This document shows, in pieces, positions 1 through 6,551 of a stretch of DNA of 14,083 nucleotides. The stretch's first letter is position 1; each line of letters starts with the position of its first letter. Under the pieces are notes generated by a model. It searched no databases. It was not told the origin of the DNA and saw only the letters and a list, made by a program, of their open reading frames with translations. The position numbers and the translations under genes are program-made. Origin of the DNA: Hydrogenothermaceae bacterium (GTDB taxonomy: Bacteria > Aquificota > Aquificae > Hydrogenothermales > Hydrogenothermaceae); NCBI GenBank assembly GCA_026984415.1, contig JALSSE010000169.1, positions 1 through 14,083 on the forward strand, read 5' to 3'.

Positions 1-323
1 CTGACATTGTAAATCTGAACTAAATTTTTTAATCTTTTACCAAGCTCTTTCTGATTTTTCACTAATTCTTTATCATTTTTGTAAGGTGAATTTTTAATAT
101 CTCTGATAAAAAATTTGTATGCATCTCCGTGTATTACAACAACAGCTTTTAAATCTTCTAATCTGTTTTTGTAGTATTCAGCCATACTTGTTAAACCACT
201 TAAAAGATAAAACTTAAATTTTTTTATATCACCTGTTTTTAAATCAACAACAACTTTTTTTGCTTCTTCTCCGTAAGAGATACTGAACATAAAAACTAGT
301 AAAATTACTGCCAATTTTTTCAT
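1..323 (-). CDS. Secreted DsrE-family protein (partial, C-terminus outside window)
   Basis: The minus strand from an ATG at 323-321 stays open for 107 codons to the window edge, so the C-terminus is missing. It begins with a signal peptide (MKK, a hydrophobic run LAVILLVFMFSIS, then SYG before EEAKK), so the product is probably periplasmic. The mature part reads VVVDLKTGD, then VVVIHGDAYKFFI at about residues 61-73 and SPYKNDKEL, which I recognise as the pattern of small DsrE/DsrF-like proteins common in sulfur-oxidising bacteria; the conserved cysteine region, if any, would lie beyond the edge. The start codon overlaps the mtaB stop as ATGA, with a GGAG (334-337) ten bases upstream, so translation is probably coupled to mtaB. 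A role in sulfur handling is inferred from the family only; no substrate can be assigned. Confidence 0.75.
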   Translation of the reverse strand, partial: MKKLAVILLVFMFSISYGEEAKKVVVDLKTGDIKKFKFYLLSGLTSMAEYYKNRLEDLKAVVVIHGDAYKFFIRDIKNSPYKNDKELVKNQKELGKRLKNLVQIYNV

Positions 324-1630
324 GATAGCTCAACTCCGTAGTTTTCTTCTCTTTCATCTCCTATTTCTGTCAACACAACTTTTGCAAACTGATTTAAACT
401 TTTATTACTTTTAAATTTAATATGTATATAATTTCCTGTTAATCCAACTTTGAAACCGTCTTTTTCTGAAATTATTAAAACATCTAACTCTTTATTCAGA
501 TATTTTTTTCTAAACCTGTAATTTTTTTCTGCTGAAATTGTCCTTAAAATGTTTGTTCTTCTTTTCTTTTCCTGTGGATGTACTTTATCCTTAAATTTTT
601 GGGCAGATGTTCTTTCCCTTTCAGAATAAGTAAAAATATGCATATAAGCAAAAGGTAATTTTTTTACATTTTCAACAGTTCTGTTAAATGCATCCTCTGT
701 TTCCGTTGGAAATCCAGTGATTATGTCTGTGCCTATTGCTGTTTCAGGTCTTCTTTTTACAATTTCATTTACAACTTTTTCGTATTCTTCAACTGTGTAA
801 TTCCTTTTCATATCAGATAAAACTTTATTATCTGCTGACTGGATAGACAGGTGAAAATGTGGTGCAATTTTTTGTTCTGATGTGATTATATCCATTAACT
901 TTTCATCAATTTCATTTATACCCATTGAAGAAAGCCTTATTCTTTTTAAGTTTTCAATTTTTATCAGCTGTTCCAATAAATCAGATAAATATCCCTCTTT
1001 ATGGTCAAACCCAAACTGTGAAAGTTGTGTCCCAGTAAGGACTATTTCCCTGTATCCTCTATCTGCAAGGATTTTAGCCTGATTTACAATATCTTTTATT
1101 TTTCCACTTCTTACTTTTCCCCTTGCAAAAGGAATAATACAGAAACTACAAAAACTGTTGCAACCTTCCTGAACTTTCAGAATTGGTCTTGAACCTTCAA
1201 AAAATGTGCTTATCTGAAACGTTTTAAAACCTTTTTCTCTAAAAATATTGTCTATAAAAACTTTTTCCTGTCTTCTTTCGTTTATGTAATTTTCAACAAT
1301 TTCAAAAACTGCATCTTTGTGTGAATTTCCAATTACCAAATCTATCTCTTCTAACTTTGCCAGTTCCTCTGGGCTTACCTGTGCATAACACCCTGTAGCA
1401 ACAACAACAGCATCTGGATTTCTCCTTTTTGCCTGTCTTATTGTTTTTCTTGATGTTCTATCTGCATCATTCGTAACTGTACAGGTATTTATTACGTATA
1501 TATCAGCAATATCTTTAAAATCAGTCAGACTGTACCCTTCACTTTCAAACTTTTCTTCCAGTCCAGATGTTTCAAACTGGTTCATTCTGCAACCTAAAGT
1601 TGAAAAAGCAACTTTTAAACCTTTATCCAT
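320..1630 (-). CDS. mtaB: tRNA (ct6A37/t6A37) methylthiotransferase MtaB
   Basis: This 436-residue radical-SAM enzyme is expected to add a methylthio group to threonylcarbamoyladenosine at position 37 of ANN-decoding tRNAs. The N-terminal methylthiotransferase domain carries the three expected cluster cysteines: C14 (TLGCRMNQ), C50 (NTCTVTND) and C81 (ATGCYAQ). The radical-SAM triad is C157, C161 and C164 (CNSFCSFCIIPFARG), and the last 65 or so residues fit a TRAM RNA-binding domain. Length and the GCRMNQFET and CIIPFARG motifs favour MtaB over MiaB or RimO, but the three are close paralogues. The ATG has only a distant GAGG (about 13 bases upstream); a stop lies just above it in frame, so no earlier start is available. 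It follows the aldo/keto reductase by 43 bases and overlaps the DsrE-like gene by four, so it is probably the middle gene of a three-gene transcript. Confidence 0.9.
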   Translation of the reverse strand: MDKGLKVAFSTLGCRMNQFETSGLEEKFESEGYSLTDFKDIADIYVINTCTVTNDADRTSRKTIRQAKRRNPDAVVVATGCYAQVSPEELAKLEEIDLVIGNSHKDAVFEIVENYINERRQEKVFIDNIFREKGFKTFQISTFFEGSRPILKVQEGCNSFCSFCIIPFARGKVRSGKIKDIVNQAKILADRGYREIVLTGTQLSQFGFDHKEGYLSDLLEQLIKIENLKRIRLSSMGINEIDEKLMDIITSEQKIAPHFHLSIQSADNKVLSDMKRNYTVEEYEKVVNEIVKRRPETAIGTDIITGFPTETEDAFNRTVENVKKLPFAYMHIFTYSERERTSAQKFKDKVHPQEKKRRTNILRTISAEKNYRFRKKYLNKELDVLIISEKDGFKVGLTGNYIHIKFKSNKSLNQFAKVVLTEIGDEREENYGVELS

Positions 1631-1673
1631 AGCAAAAATACAGCCTCTACAATTTATTTGATATTAAGATACT

Positions 1674-2696
1674 TCAACTTCTTTTCTTTTCAAATAAGCT
1701 ATTAAATTCCTCTTCTGTTAAAGGAGGGTAGTTTTCAATTTTTAAATTTTGTTCTAAATGCTGAATTTTACTCATACCAATAAGTGCAGTTCCTACACCT
1801 GGAGTACTTCTAACAAATTGAATTGGTACAAGGTTATCTTCTTTTACTTTAAAAATCTGTTTTACCTGTGGAGCAACAGGTTTTAAAATTCTACCCTGAA
1901 ATAGGGTGGCACTGATATAAGTATAAATACCTAACTTTTTAGAGGCTTCTAATGTAGACAAATTCTCCCCATCTACTTCCTGGTTTTTTAACGTGTAAGC
2001 CTCAAGCATTCCTAAATTGTAAGGAAGCTGTATAACTTTAAAATGGTTATTTTCTCCACCTACTTCTTTTGCAGTATTTACTAATTTTTGTAAATCAAGG
2101 TACTGTTTATTCTCAGGTGGTACTCTAAAACCATTCCATGTTGCAAGTCCATAGAATTTTAGCTTTCCTTCTTTTACTTTTCCTTCAAGAAGTCTGAAAA
2201 CAGCCCTTATTTTGTTGTAAAATTCATCTTTTGATTTTACATTTAGCTGGTCTTCAGGGTTATGTAAAAAATAAACATCAATTTCATCTGTATTCAAGTT
2301 CTGTAAACTTTTTTCAAAAGACCAATCAATATACTTTGGAGTTAAAACATTTCCGTAAGGTGTCATATCTGAAAAGTCAACTATTCCTGTTTCTATAAGT
2401 TCTTTTTTAAACCATTCTTTTGGGTCAATATCATTGTCAGGTGGAGAAGGTATGTATCCTCCTTTTGTTGAAACAAATATTTTATTTCTACCAATTTTTT
2501 CTATAACTTTTCCTATAACCCTTTCACTTCTCATATTCCTGTAATTAATTGCAGTATCAACAACATTTACTCCATACCCAATTCCCTTTAATATTGTATT
2601 AAAGTAATTGTTGTCTGTTTCTTCATCAGGGTTGCCTAAATATGTTCCAATCCCTATTTCTGATAATTTATAACCATCTAAATCTTTATAAACCAT
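1674..2696 (-). CDS. Aldo/keto reductase family oxidoreductase
   Basis: A 340-residue NAD(P)H-dependent TIM-barrel oxidoreductase of the aldo/keto reductase superfamily. The catalytic tetrad is visible: D47 (VVDTAINY), Y52, K78 (VSTKGGY) and H145 (YFLHNPE). The N-terminus has the family pattern SEIGIGTYLG, and the C-terminal part has the cofactor-binding style stretch FVRSTPGVGTALIGM. Residues about 82-120, between the lysine and histidine strands, form a longer loop than in many members. The ATG at 2696-2694 has a strong AAGGAGG eight bases upstream. It is the first gene of the leftward set with mtaB and the DsrE-like gene. The natural substrate cannot be told from sequence; family members reduce many carbonyl compounds. 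Confidence 0.88.
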   Translation of the reverse strand: MVYKDLDGYKLSEIGIGTYLGNPDEETDNNYFNTILKGIGYGVNVVDTAINYRNMRSERVIGKVIEKIGRNKIFVSTKGGYIPSPPDNDIDPKEWFKKELIETGIVDFSDMTPYGNVLTPKYIDWSFEKSLQNLNTDEIDVYFLHNPEDQLNVKSKDEFYNKIRAVFRLLEGKVKEGKLKFYGLATWNGFRVPPENKQYLDLQKLVNTAKEVGGENNHFKVIQLPYNLGMLEAYTLKNQEVDGENLSTLEASKKLGIYTYISATLFQGRILKPVAPQVKQIFKVKEDNLVPIQFVRSTPGVGTALIGMSKIQHLEQNLKIENYPPLTEEEFNSLFEKKRS

Positions 2697-2718
2697 TGAC
2701 TTTTCCTCCTTTTAAGAA

Positions 2719-2724
2719 ATTATA
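2719..2724 (-). promoter_or_regulatory. Possible -10 box for the aldo/keto reductase operon
   Basis: The minus strand reads TATAAT here, 22 bases upstream of the aldo/keto reductase ATG, in a divergent intergenic region where a leftward promoter must lie. No convincing -35 hexamer is found at 16-18 bases, so the call rests on position and the perfect -10 only. Confidence 0.35.
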
Positions 2725-2746
2725 CATTTTCATAAAAGCAATTTTC

Positions 2747-2776
2747 CTGATAAACAGCAGGTTTATAGGATATAAT
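2747..2776 (+). promoter_or_regulatory. Likely promoter of the DUF302 gene and porin
   Basis: A perfect -10 hexamer TATAAT (2771-2776) is preceded after 18 bases by CTGATA (2747-2752), which matches the TTGACA consensus at four of six positions. It sits 35 bases upstream of the DUF302 start, in the only non-coding space available for a rightward promoter. Confidence 0.45.
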
Positions 2777-2811
2777 TTTTATTTAATTTAACAAAACAAA
2801 CGGGGTGTATT

Positions 2812-3255
2812 ATGAGAAAGGTAGTAGTATTTTTAATTTTATTTTTAGTTTTTACAAATAGCTTTTCCCAAGAAATAATTACCAAAAAAAGCAACTACTC
2901 CCCTTTTGAAACAACCCAGAGATTAAAAGATGCAATTCAGAAAAAAGGATTAAAAGTTTTTATGGAGATAGACCATCAGGCAGCGGCAAAAAAAGTAAAT
3001 ATGGATTTAAATTACGAAAAAGTAGTAATGTTTGGAAACCCAAAATTAGGAACTCTCCTTATGAAGAAAAATCCTTTAATTGGACTTGATTTACCTTTAA
3101 AAATTCTAATATGGCAAAATAAAAATAAAGAAACTTTTGTCTCGTATTTATCACCAGAAACTTTAAAAGATAGATATAAGATTACAGGTGTAAATTTAAT
3201 CTTCAACAAAATGAAAAATGTTTTAGCTTACATCACAGATTATGCAACAAAGTAA
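2812..3255 (+). CDS. Secreted DUF302-domain protein
   Basis: A 147-residue protein with a clear signal peptide (MRK, hydrophobic VVVFLILFLVFTNSF, probable cleavage after SFSQ near residue 20) followed by a single DUF302 domain. The domain's hallmarks are present: IDHQAAA at 53-59, FGNPKLGTLLM at 74-84 and GLDLPLKILIW at 91-101, then TFVSYLSPETL. No cysteine or membrane anchor follows, so it is expected to be soluble in the periplasm. The biochemical function of DUF302 is not established; such genes are often seen near sulfur-oxidation or periplasmic redox genes, and a DsrE-like secreted gene lies 2.5 kb away on the other strand. The ATG is preceded by a GGGG (2802-2805), a weak ribosome site. 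It lies 16 bases upstream of the preferred start of the porin-like gene, so the two are probably co-transcribed. Confidence 0.85.
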   Translation: MRKVVVFLILFLVFTNSFSQEIITKKSNYSPFETTQRLKDAIQKKGLKVFMEIDHQAAAKKVNMDLNYEKVVMFGNPKLGTLLMKKNPLIGLDLPLKILIWQNKNKETFVSYLSPETLKDRYKITGVNLIFNKMKNVLAYITDYATK

Positions 3256-3259
3256 GTTT

Positions 3260-3266
3260 AAAGGAG
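3260..3266 (+). promoter_or_regulatory. Ribosome binding site fixing a TTG start for the porin-like gene
   Basis: AAAGGAG stands five bases before the TTG at 3272, while the in-frame ATG at 3242 has no purine-rich site upstream and overlaps the end of the DUF302 gene. The TTG start also puts MKKLTVGITLLFF at the very N-terminus, a normal signal peptide. Confidence 0.7.
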
Positions 3267-3271
3267 TCCTT

Positions 3272-4261
3272 TTGAAAAAGTTAACTGTTGGAATAACTCT
3301 GCTTTTTTTTAGTATAACTTCTGCATCTGAAATACAGGAAAAACCGTTTATAATAAAACACCTGTACCACCATCATTTTTTTAATTTAACAAACGCCTCT
3401 GTATACCAGCAGATAGGTAATTATGGAGCATTGTACAACGCAACCGATTTGTTTTTTACATACGGGATAACCCCTTCAGATGAGGTATTTTTTCACGGCT
3501 CTGTTGTTTTAGGAAATGGTATTGTTTATCATACTGAAAATTTAGGTTATTCAGTGTCCCCTACAGGACAAGACCCACAGGATTTTATTGAGAATATAAA
3601 TGATACAGGAAGAAAACATATATTAGAGTTGTGGTACCACAAAACCTTAAATGGATTTGATTTTGCAGCTGGTTTAATAGATTCAACATCTTTTGTTGAT
3701 GAAAATGATTATGCAAATGACCAGAATTTACAGTTTATAAATAGTGCATTCACAAACAACCCAATTGCTGTTTTACCTTCCTACAATTTAGGTGTATACC
3801 TTAAATATTCACAGGGCAGAAACGAATATAAATTAGTTATCATTGACAATGACCCTGATTCTGGAACTGTTGGTATTTTTCAAATAAACCACAGCGGTAA
3901 AAACTGGAACATAAGACCTTATATTTATAATGTATTTGGAGGGGAAAGCACAGATAACGGTTTTGGTATTTCTGCAGACTATTCATTAAAGAAAACTGGT
4001 TATTTTTTAAGAATTGGGATACCGTTCAAAAATCAAAATAGCTTTTTCAGTGGTGGATTTGAAAGGAAAACAATTTTTAATAAAAATGACAGATTAGGAT
4101 TTGCTGTTGGATTGATAAATAAAGATAAAAATACTATTATTTCAGAAATTTACTACGGAAAAGAAATAACAAAACATCTTTCAATAACTGGAGATTTACA
4201 GTACATGAAAGAAAATCAGGACAATCTTATTTTAGGCGGAAGACTATTTTTAAGCTATTAA
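3272..4261 (+). CDS. Outer-membrane porin-like protein (OprB-type, tentative)
   Basis: Read from TTG at 3272 this is a 329-residue exported protein (an ATG at 3242 would add ten residues but lacks a ribosome site). The signal peptide is MKKLTVGITLLFFSITSAS. The rest is rich in alternating polar and aromatic residues typical of a beta-barrel, and it ends LGGRLFLSY, with the terminal aromatic residue recognised by the outer-membrane assembly machinery. The central stretch FAAGLIDSTSFVDENDYAND and the following FINSAFTNNPIAVLPSYNLGVYLKY resemble the pattern of the OprB carbohydrate-porin family, but the protein is shorter than most OprB porins and lacks an obvious N-terminal SLH or coiled-coil segment. 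An outer-membrane location is well supported; the transported solute is unknown. It follows the DUF302 gene by 16 bases and precedes argG by 73. Confidence 0.65.
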   Translation: MKKLTVGITLLFFSITSASEIQEKPFIIKHLYHHHFFNLTNASVYQQIGNYGALYNATDLFFTYGITPSDEVFFHGSVVLGNGIVYHTENLGYSVSPTGQDPQDFIENINDTGRKHILELWYHKTLNGFDFAAGLIDSTSFVDENDYANDQNLQFINSAFTNNPIAVLPSYNLGVYLKYSQGRNEYKLVIIDNDPDSGTVGIFQINHSGKNWNIRPYIYNVFGGESTDNGFGISADYSLKKTGYFLRIGIPFKNQNSFFSGGFERKTIFNKNDRLGFAVGLINKDKNTIISEIYYGKEITKHLSITGDLQYMKENQDNLILGGRLFLSY

Positions 4262-4334
4262 TAGGCTGCACAATTTTATTTTTTAACTTAAAATATTCTT
4301 TTAATTCAAAATTTTAGAAATCAAGGAGGCAGTA

Positions 4335-5534
4335 ATGAAAGAAAGAGTTGTTCTTGCTTATTCAGGTGGATTAGATACATCGGTTATAGTCAGGTGGCTT
4401 ACAGATAAAGGATTTGAAGTAATAACCTATACTGCAGATGTTGGACAGGGGGAAGAATTAGATGAAATTGAAGAAAAAGCAAAAATGGCTGGAGCAGTAG
4501 AAGCAATAATTGATGATATAAAAGAAGAGTTTGCAAGGGAATACTGTTTACCACTTATGAGGTCAGGGGCTTTATACGAAAACAGATACACTTTACTGTC
4601 TGCATTATCAAGACCTTTAATATCAAAAAAGTTAGTTGAACTTGCCCATAAATACAGCGCCCACTATGTAGCACACGGCTCAACTGGAAAAGGAAACGAC
4701 CAGGTTAGGTTTGAAACTTCAGTATGGGCATTAGACCCAGATATAGAAGTTTTAGCACCTGTAAGAGAATGGGAATTTAAATCAAGGGATGAAGAAATTG
4801 AATATGCAAAAAAACACGGAATACCTGTCAAAGCAACAAAAGAAAAACCCTACTCTTACGACAGAAATTTATGGGGGGTTGCTATTGAAGCAGGACCACT
4901 TGAAGACATATGGAAAGAACCTCCTGAAGATGCATTTGAGATAACTGTAAATCCAGAAAATGCACCAGATAAGCCTGAGTATATAGAGATAGAATTTAAA
5001 GAAGGAACACCAGTTTCAATAAATGGAAAAGAATACAAAGAGTTGTGGAAACTTATCTGGGATTTAAACGAAATTGCTGGAAAACACGGAGTTGGAAGAA
5101 TTGATATGGTAGAAAACAGACTTGTAGGTATAAAAACAAGGGAAGTTTATGAATCACCGGCAGGTTTAATACTTATAAAAGCATATGATGAAATTGAAAG
5201 CCTCGTTTTAGATAGATTTACATACCACTATAAACTCCAGCATATATCACAGCCTTACGCAGATTTAACATACGAAGGATTGTGGTTTTCAAAGTTGAGG
5301 GAAGCTTTAGACTCTTTCAATAATGAAATAGCTAAATTAGTTAATGGTACTGTTAGATTTAAATTATACAAAGGTAGTGCAAATATTGTTGGAAGAAAAT
5401 CTCCTAATGGATTGTACTTTGAAAATTTAGCCACTTACAGCCCAGAAGATGAGTTTGACCACAGGGCAGGTGGAATGTTTACAAAGGTATGGGGATTACC
5501 TTTAAAAGTTTTTGCAAAGGTGAATAAAAAATAA
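4335..5534 (+). CDS. argG: Argininosuccinate synthase
   Basis: This 399-residue cytosolic enzyme joins citrulline and aspartate with ATP to form argininosuccinate, the penultimate step of arginine synthesis. The N-type ATP-pyrophosphatase loop AYSGGLDTS is at residues 8-16, and the substrate-binding motif AHGSTGKGNDQVRFE at 113-127; LAPVREWE, YSYDRNLWG and the C-terminal AGGMFTKVWGLP region are also as in the family. The length matches type I argininosuccinate synthases of about 400 residues. The ATG at 4335 has AAGGAGG (4323-4329) five bases upstream. The 73-base gap after the porin-like gene contains a TAAAAT (4289-4294) but no good -35, so its own promoter is uncertain. No other arginine gene is in the window. 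It converges with korB, and the two share the palindromic terminator at 5537-5558. Confidence 0.96.
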   Translation: MKERVVLAYSGGLDTSVIVRWLTDKGFEVITYTADVGQGEELDEIEEKAKMAGAVEAIIDDIKEEFAREYCLPLMRSGALYENRYTLLSALSRPLISKKLVELAHKYSAHYVAHGSTGKGNDQVRFETSVWALDPDIEVLAPVREWEFKSRDEEIEYAKKHGIPVKATKEKPYSYDRNLWGVAIEAGPLEDIWKEPPEDAFEITVNPENAPDKPEYIEIEFKEGTPVSINGKEYKELWKLIWDLNEIAGKHGVGRIDMVENRLVGIKTREVYESPAGLILIKAYDEIESLVLDRFTYHYKLQHISQPYADLTYEGLWFSKLREALDSFNNEIAKLVNGTVRFKLYKGSANIVGRKSPNGLYFENLATYSPEDEFDHRAGGMFTKVWGLPLKVFAKVNKK

Positions 5535-5536
5535 AA

Positions 5537-5558
5537 AAGGCGGGTTTAAACCCGCCTT
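5537..5558. terminator. Bidirectional Rho-independent terminator between argG and korB
   Basis: Arms AAGGCGGG (5537-5544) and CCCGCCTT (5551-5558) flank TTTAAA, making a perfect 22-base palindrome in the 31-base gap between two convergent genes. Leftward (korB) transcripts meet a strong U-rich tail, since 5526-5536 is nearly all A on the plus strand. Rightward (argG) transcripts meet only the modest tail TTACATTT, so termination is probably stronger for korAB. Confidence 0.9.
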
Positions 5559-5565
5559 ACATTTA

Positions 5566-6474
5566 TCAAACTTTGTACTGGTTTAGAATTTCATCCCAAA
5601 CAGTTTCAGGATTTTCAGGTTTGTATTTTTCTTTTAATGCTGCAACTTTTTCTTCGAAAGTAGGAATATCTTCAGTCTTATAGAAAATACCTATTGGAAC
5701 TTTAGCTTCAGGGTCATGGTCAGAGTCTAAAGCATGTGAAGCTAACTCATGGGCTTTAGCTAAATCAGAAGGGTCATGACCTAATTCTTTATTAATATCT
5801 ACAAGTCTTCCTTTGTAAAACTTAAATGTATCAATTTTGTTGTAAGTAGGACAAGGAGAAAGGATGTTAATAAATGCAAAACCTTTATGCTCTATACCTG
5901 CTTCTATAATTTCAGTCATATGTTTTGGATTTCCTGCGTATGTTTGAGCTACAAAAGTAGCACCACAGGCTAAAGAGAATGTTAATACATTAAAAGGATT
6001 ATCTAAATTTCCATAAGGTGTTAAAGAACCTTTATAACCAGTCCTTGAAGTTGGAGAAACCTGGTTTTTAGTTAAAGCGTACATTCTGTTATCCATAGAT
6101 ATTACAACCATATCAAAATTCTTTCTTGCTGCATGTGGATAGTGTTCCATACCAATAGAGAATAAATCACCATCACCGGCTGTTACAATTGTTGGTATTT
6201 CAGGCTTAGCTAACCTTGCACCAACAGCTGCTGGAATAGCTCTACCGTGACAAGAGTGTAATCCAAAAGCATTCATCCATAAAGGTAATCTTGAAGAACA
6301 TCCAATTCCAGAAACAAGCGATAATGCAGTTGGGTCAAGCTTTTCTTCAGAAAAAGCCCTTGTCAATGCTGTAACAACACCAAAATCTCCACAACCTGGA
6401 CACCATGTTGATTCCAGTTCTGACTTATACTCCTTAGGTGGTAAACTTTCTTGTAATCTTATATATTGTGTCAT
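5566..6474 (-). CDS. korB: 2-oxoglutarate:ferredoxin oxidoreductase, beta subunit
   Basis: The 302-residue thiamine-diphosphate and [4Fe-4S] subunit of the enzyme that, in the rTCA cycle, carboxylates succinyl-CoA to 2-oxoglutarate using reduced ferredoxin. Probable cluster ligands are C25 and C28 (WCPGCG), C59 (GIGCSS) and C208 (SPCPTY). The thiamine-binding motif begins at GDGD (100-103) and closes with the DNRMYALT stretch around N129. The HGRAIPAAVGARLA segment (76-89) is typical of the 2-oxoacid:ferredoxin beta family. The ATG has AGGAGG eight bases upstream. It lies 77 bases downstream of korA, with a stem-loop in between, and ends at the shared terminator. Pyruvate or another 2-oxoacid is possible as substrate in this family; the two-subunit form beside sucCD argues for 2-oxoglutarate. 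Confidence 0.9.
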   Translation of the reverse strand: MTQYIRLQESLPPKEYKSELESTWCPGCGDFGVVTALTRAFSEEKLDPTALSLVSGIGCSSRLPLWMNAFGLHSCHGRAIPAAVGARLAKPEIPTIVTAGDGDLFSIGMEHYPHAARKNFDMVVISMDNRMYALTKNQVSPTSRTGYKGSLTPYGNLDNPFNVLTFSLACGATFVAQTYAGNPKHMTEIIEAGIEHKGFAFINILSPCPTYNKIDTFKFYKGRLVDINKELGHDPSDLAKAHELASHALDSDHDPEAKVPIGIFYKTEDIPTFEEKVAALKEKYKPENPETVWDEILNQYKV

Positions 6475-6511
6475 ATTACTGACCTCCTATATTTCTTAAA
6501 TTTTATTTTAT

Positions 6512-6533
6512 GGGAGACTGCAAAAGCAGTCCC
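6512..6533 (-). other. Intercistronic stem-loop between korA and korB
   Basis: In the korAB transcript the sequence forms GACUGC-UUUU-GCAGUC, extended by a GG/CC pair beyond a single bulged U, giving an eight-pair stem. It is followed by an A-rich stretch, not a U tract, so it is not a standard terminator. It lies 19 bases after the korA stop and about 30 before the korB ribosome site. An effect on processing or relative expression of the subunits is inferred. Confidence 0.55.
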
Positions 6534-6551
6534 TGTTTTAAATCATAATGC

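Noticed and set aside
3242..3271. An upstream ATG that would extend the porin-like protein by ten residues and overlap the DUF302 gene.
   Set aside because: It has no ribosome site, and it would place MQQSKFKGVL before a normal signal peptide; the TTG at 3272 with AAAGGAG five bases upstream is the better start.
4262..4334. A separate argG promoter with TAAAAT at 4289-4294.
   Set aside because: The best -35 candidate (CTGCAC, 18 bases upstream) matches the consensus at only two positions; argG may be transcribed from the DUF302 promoter.
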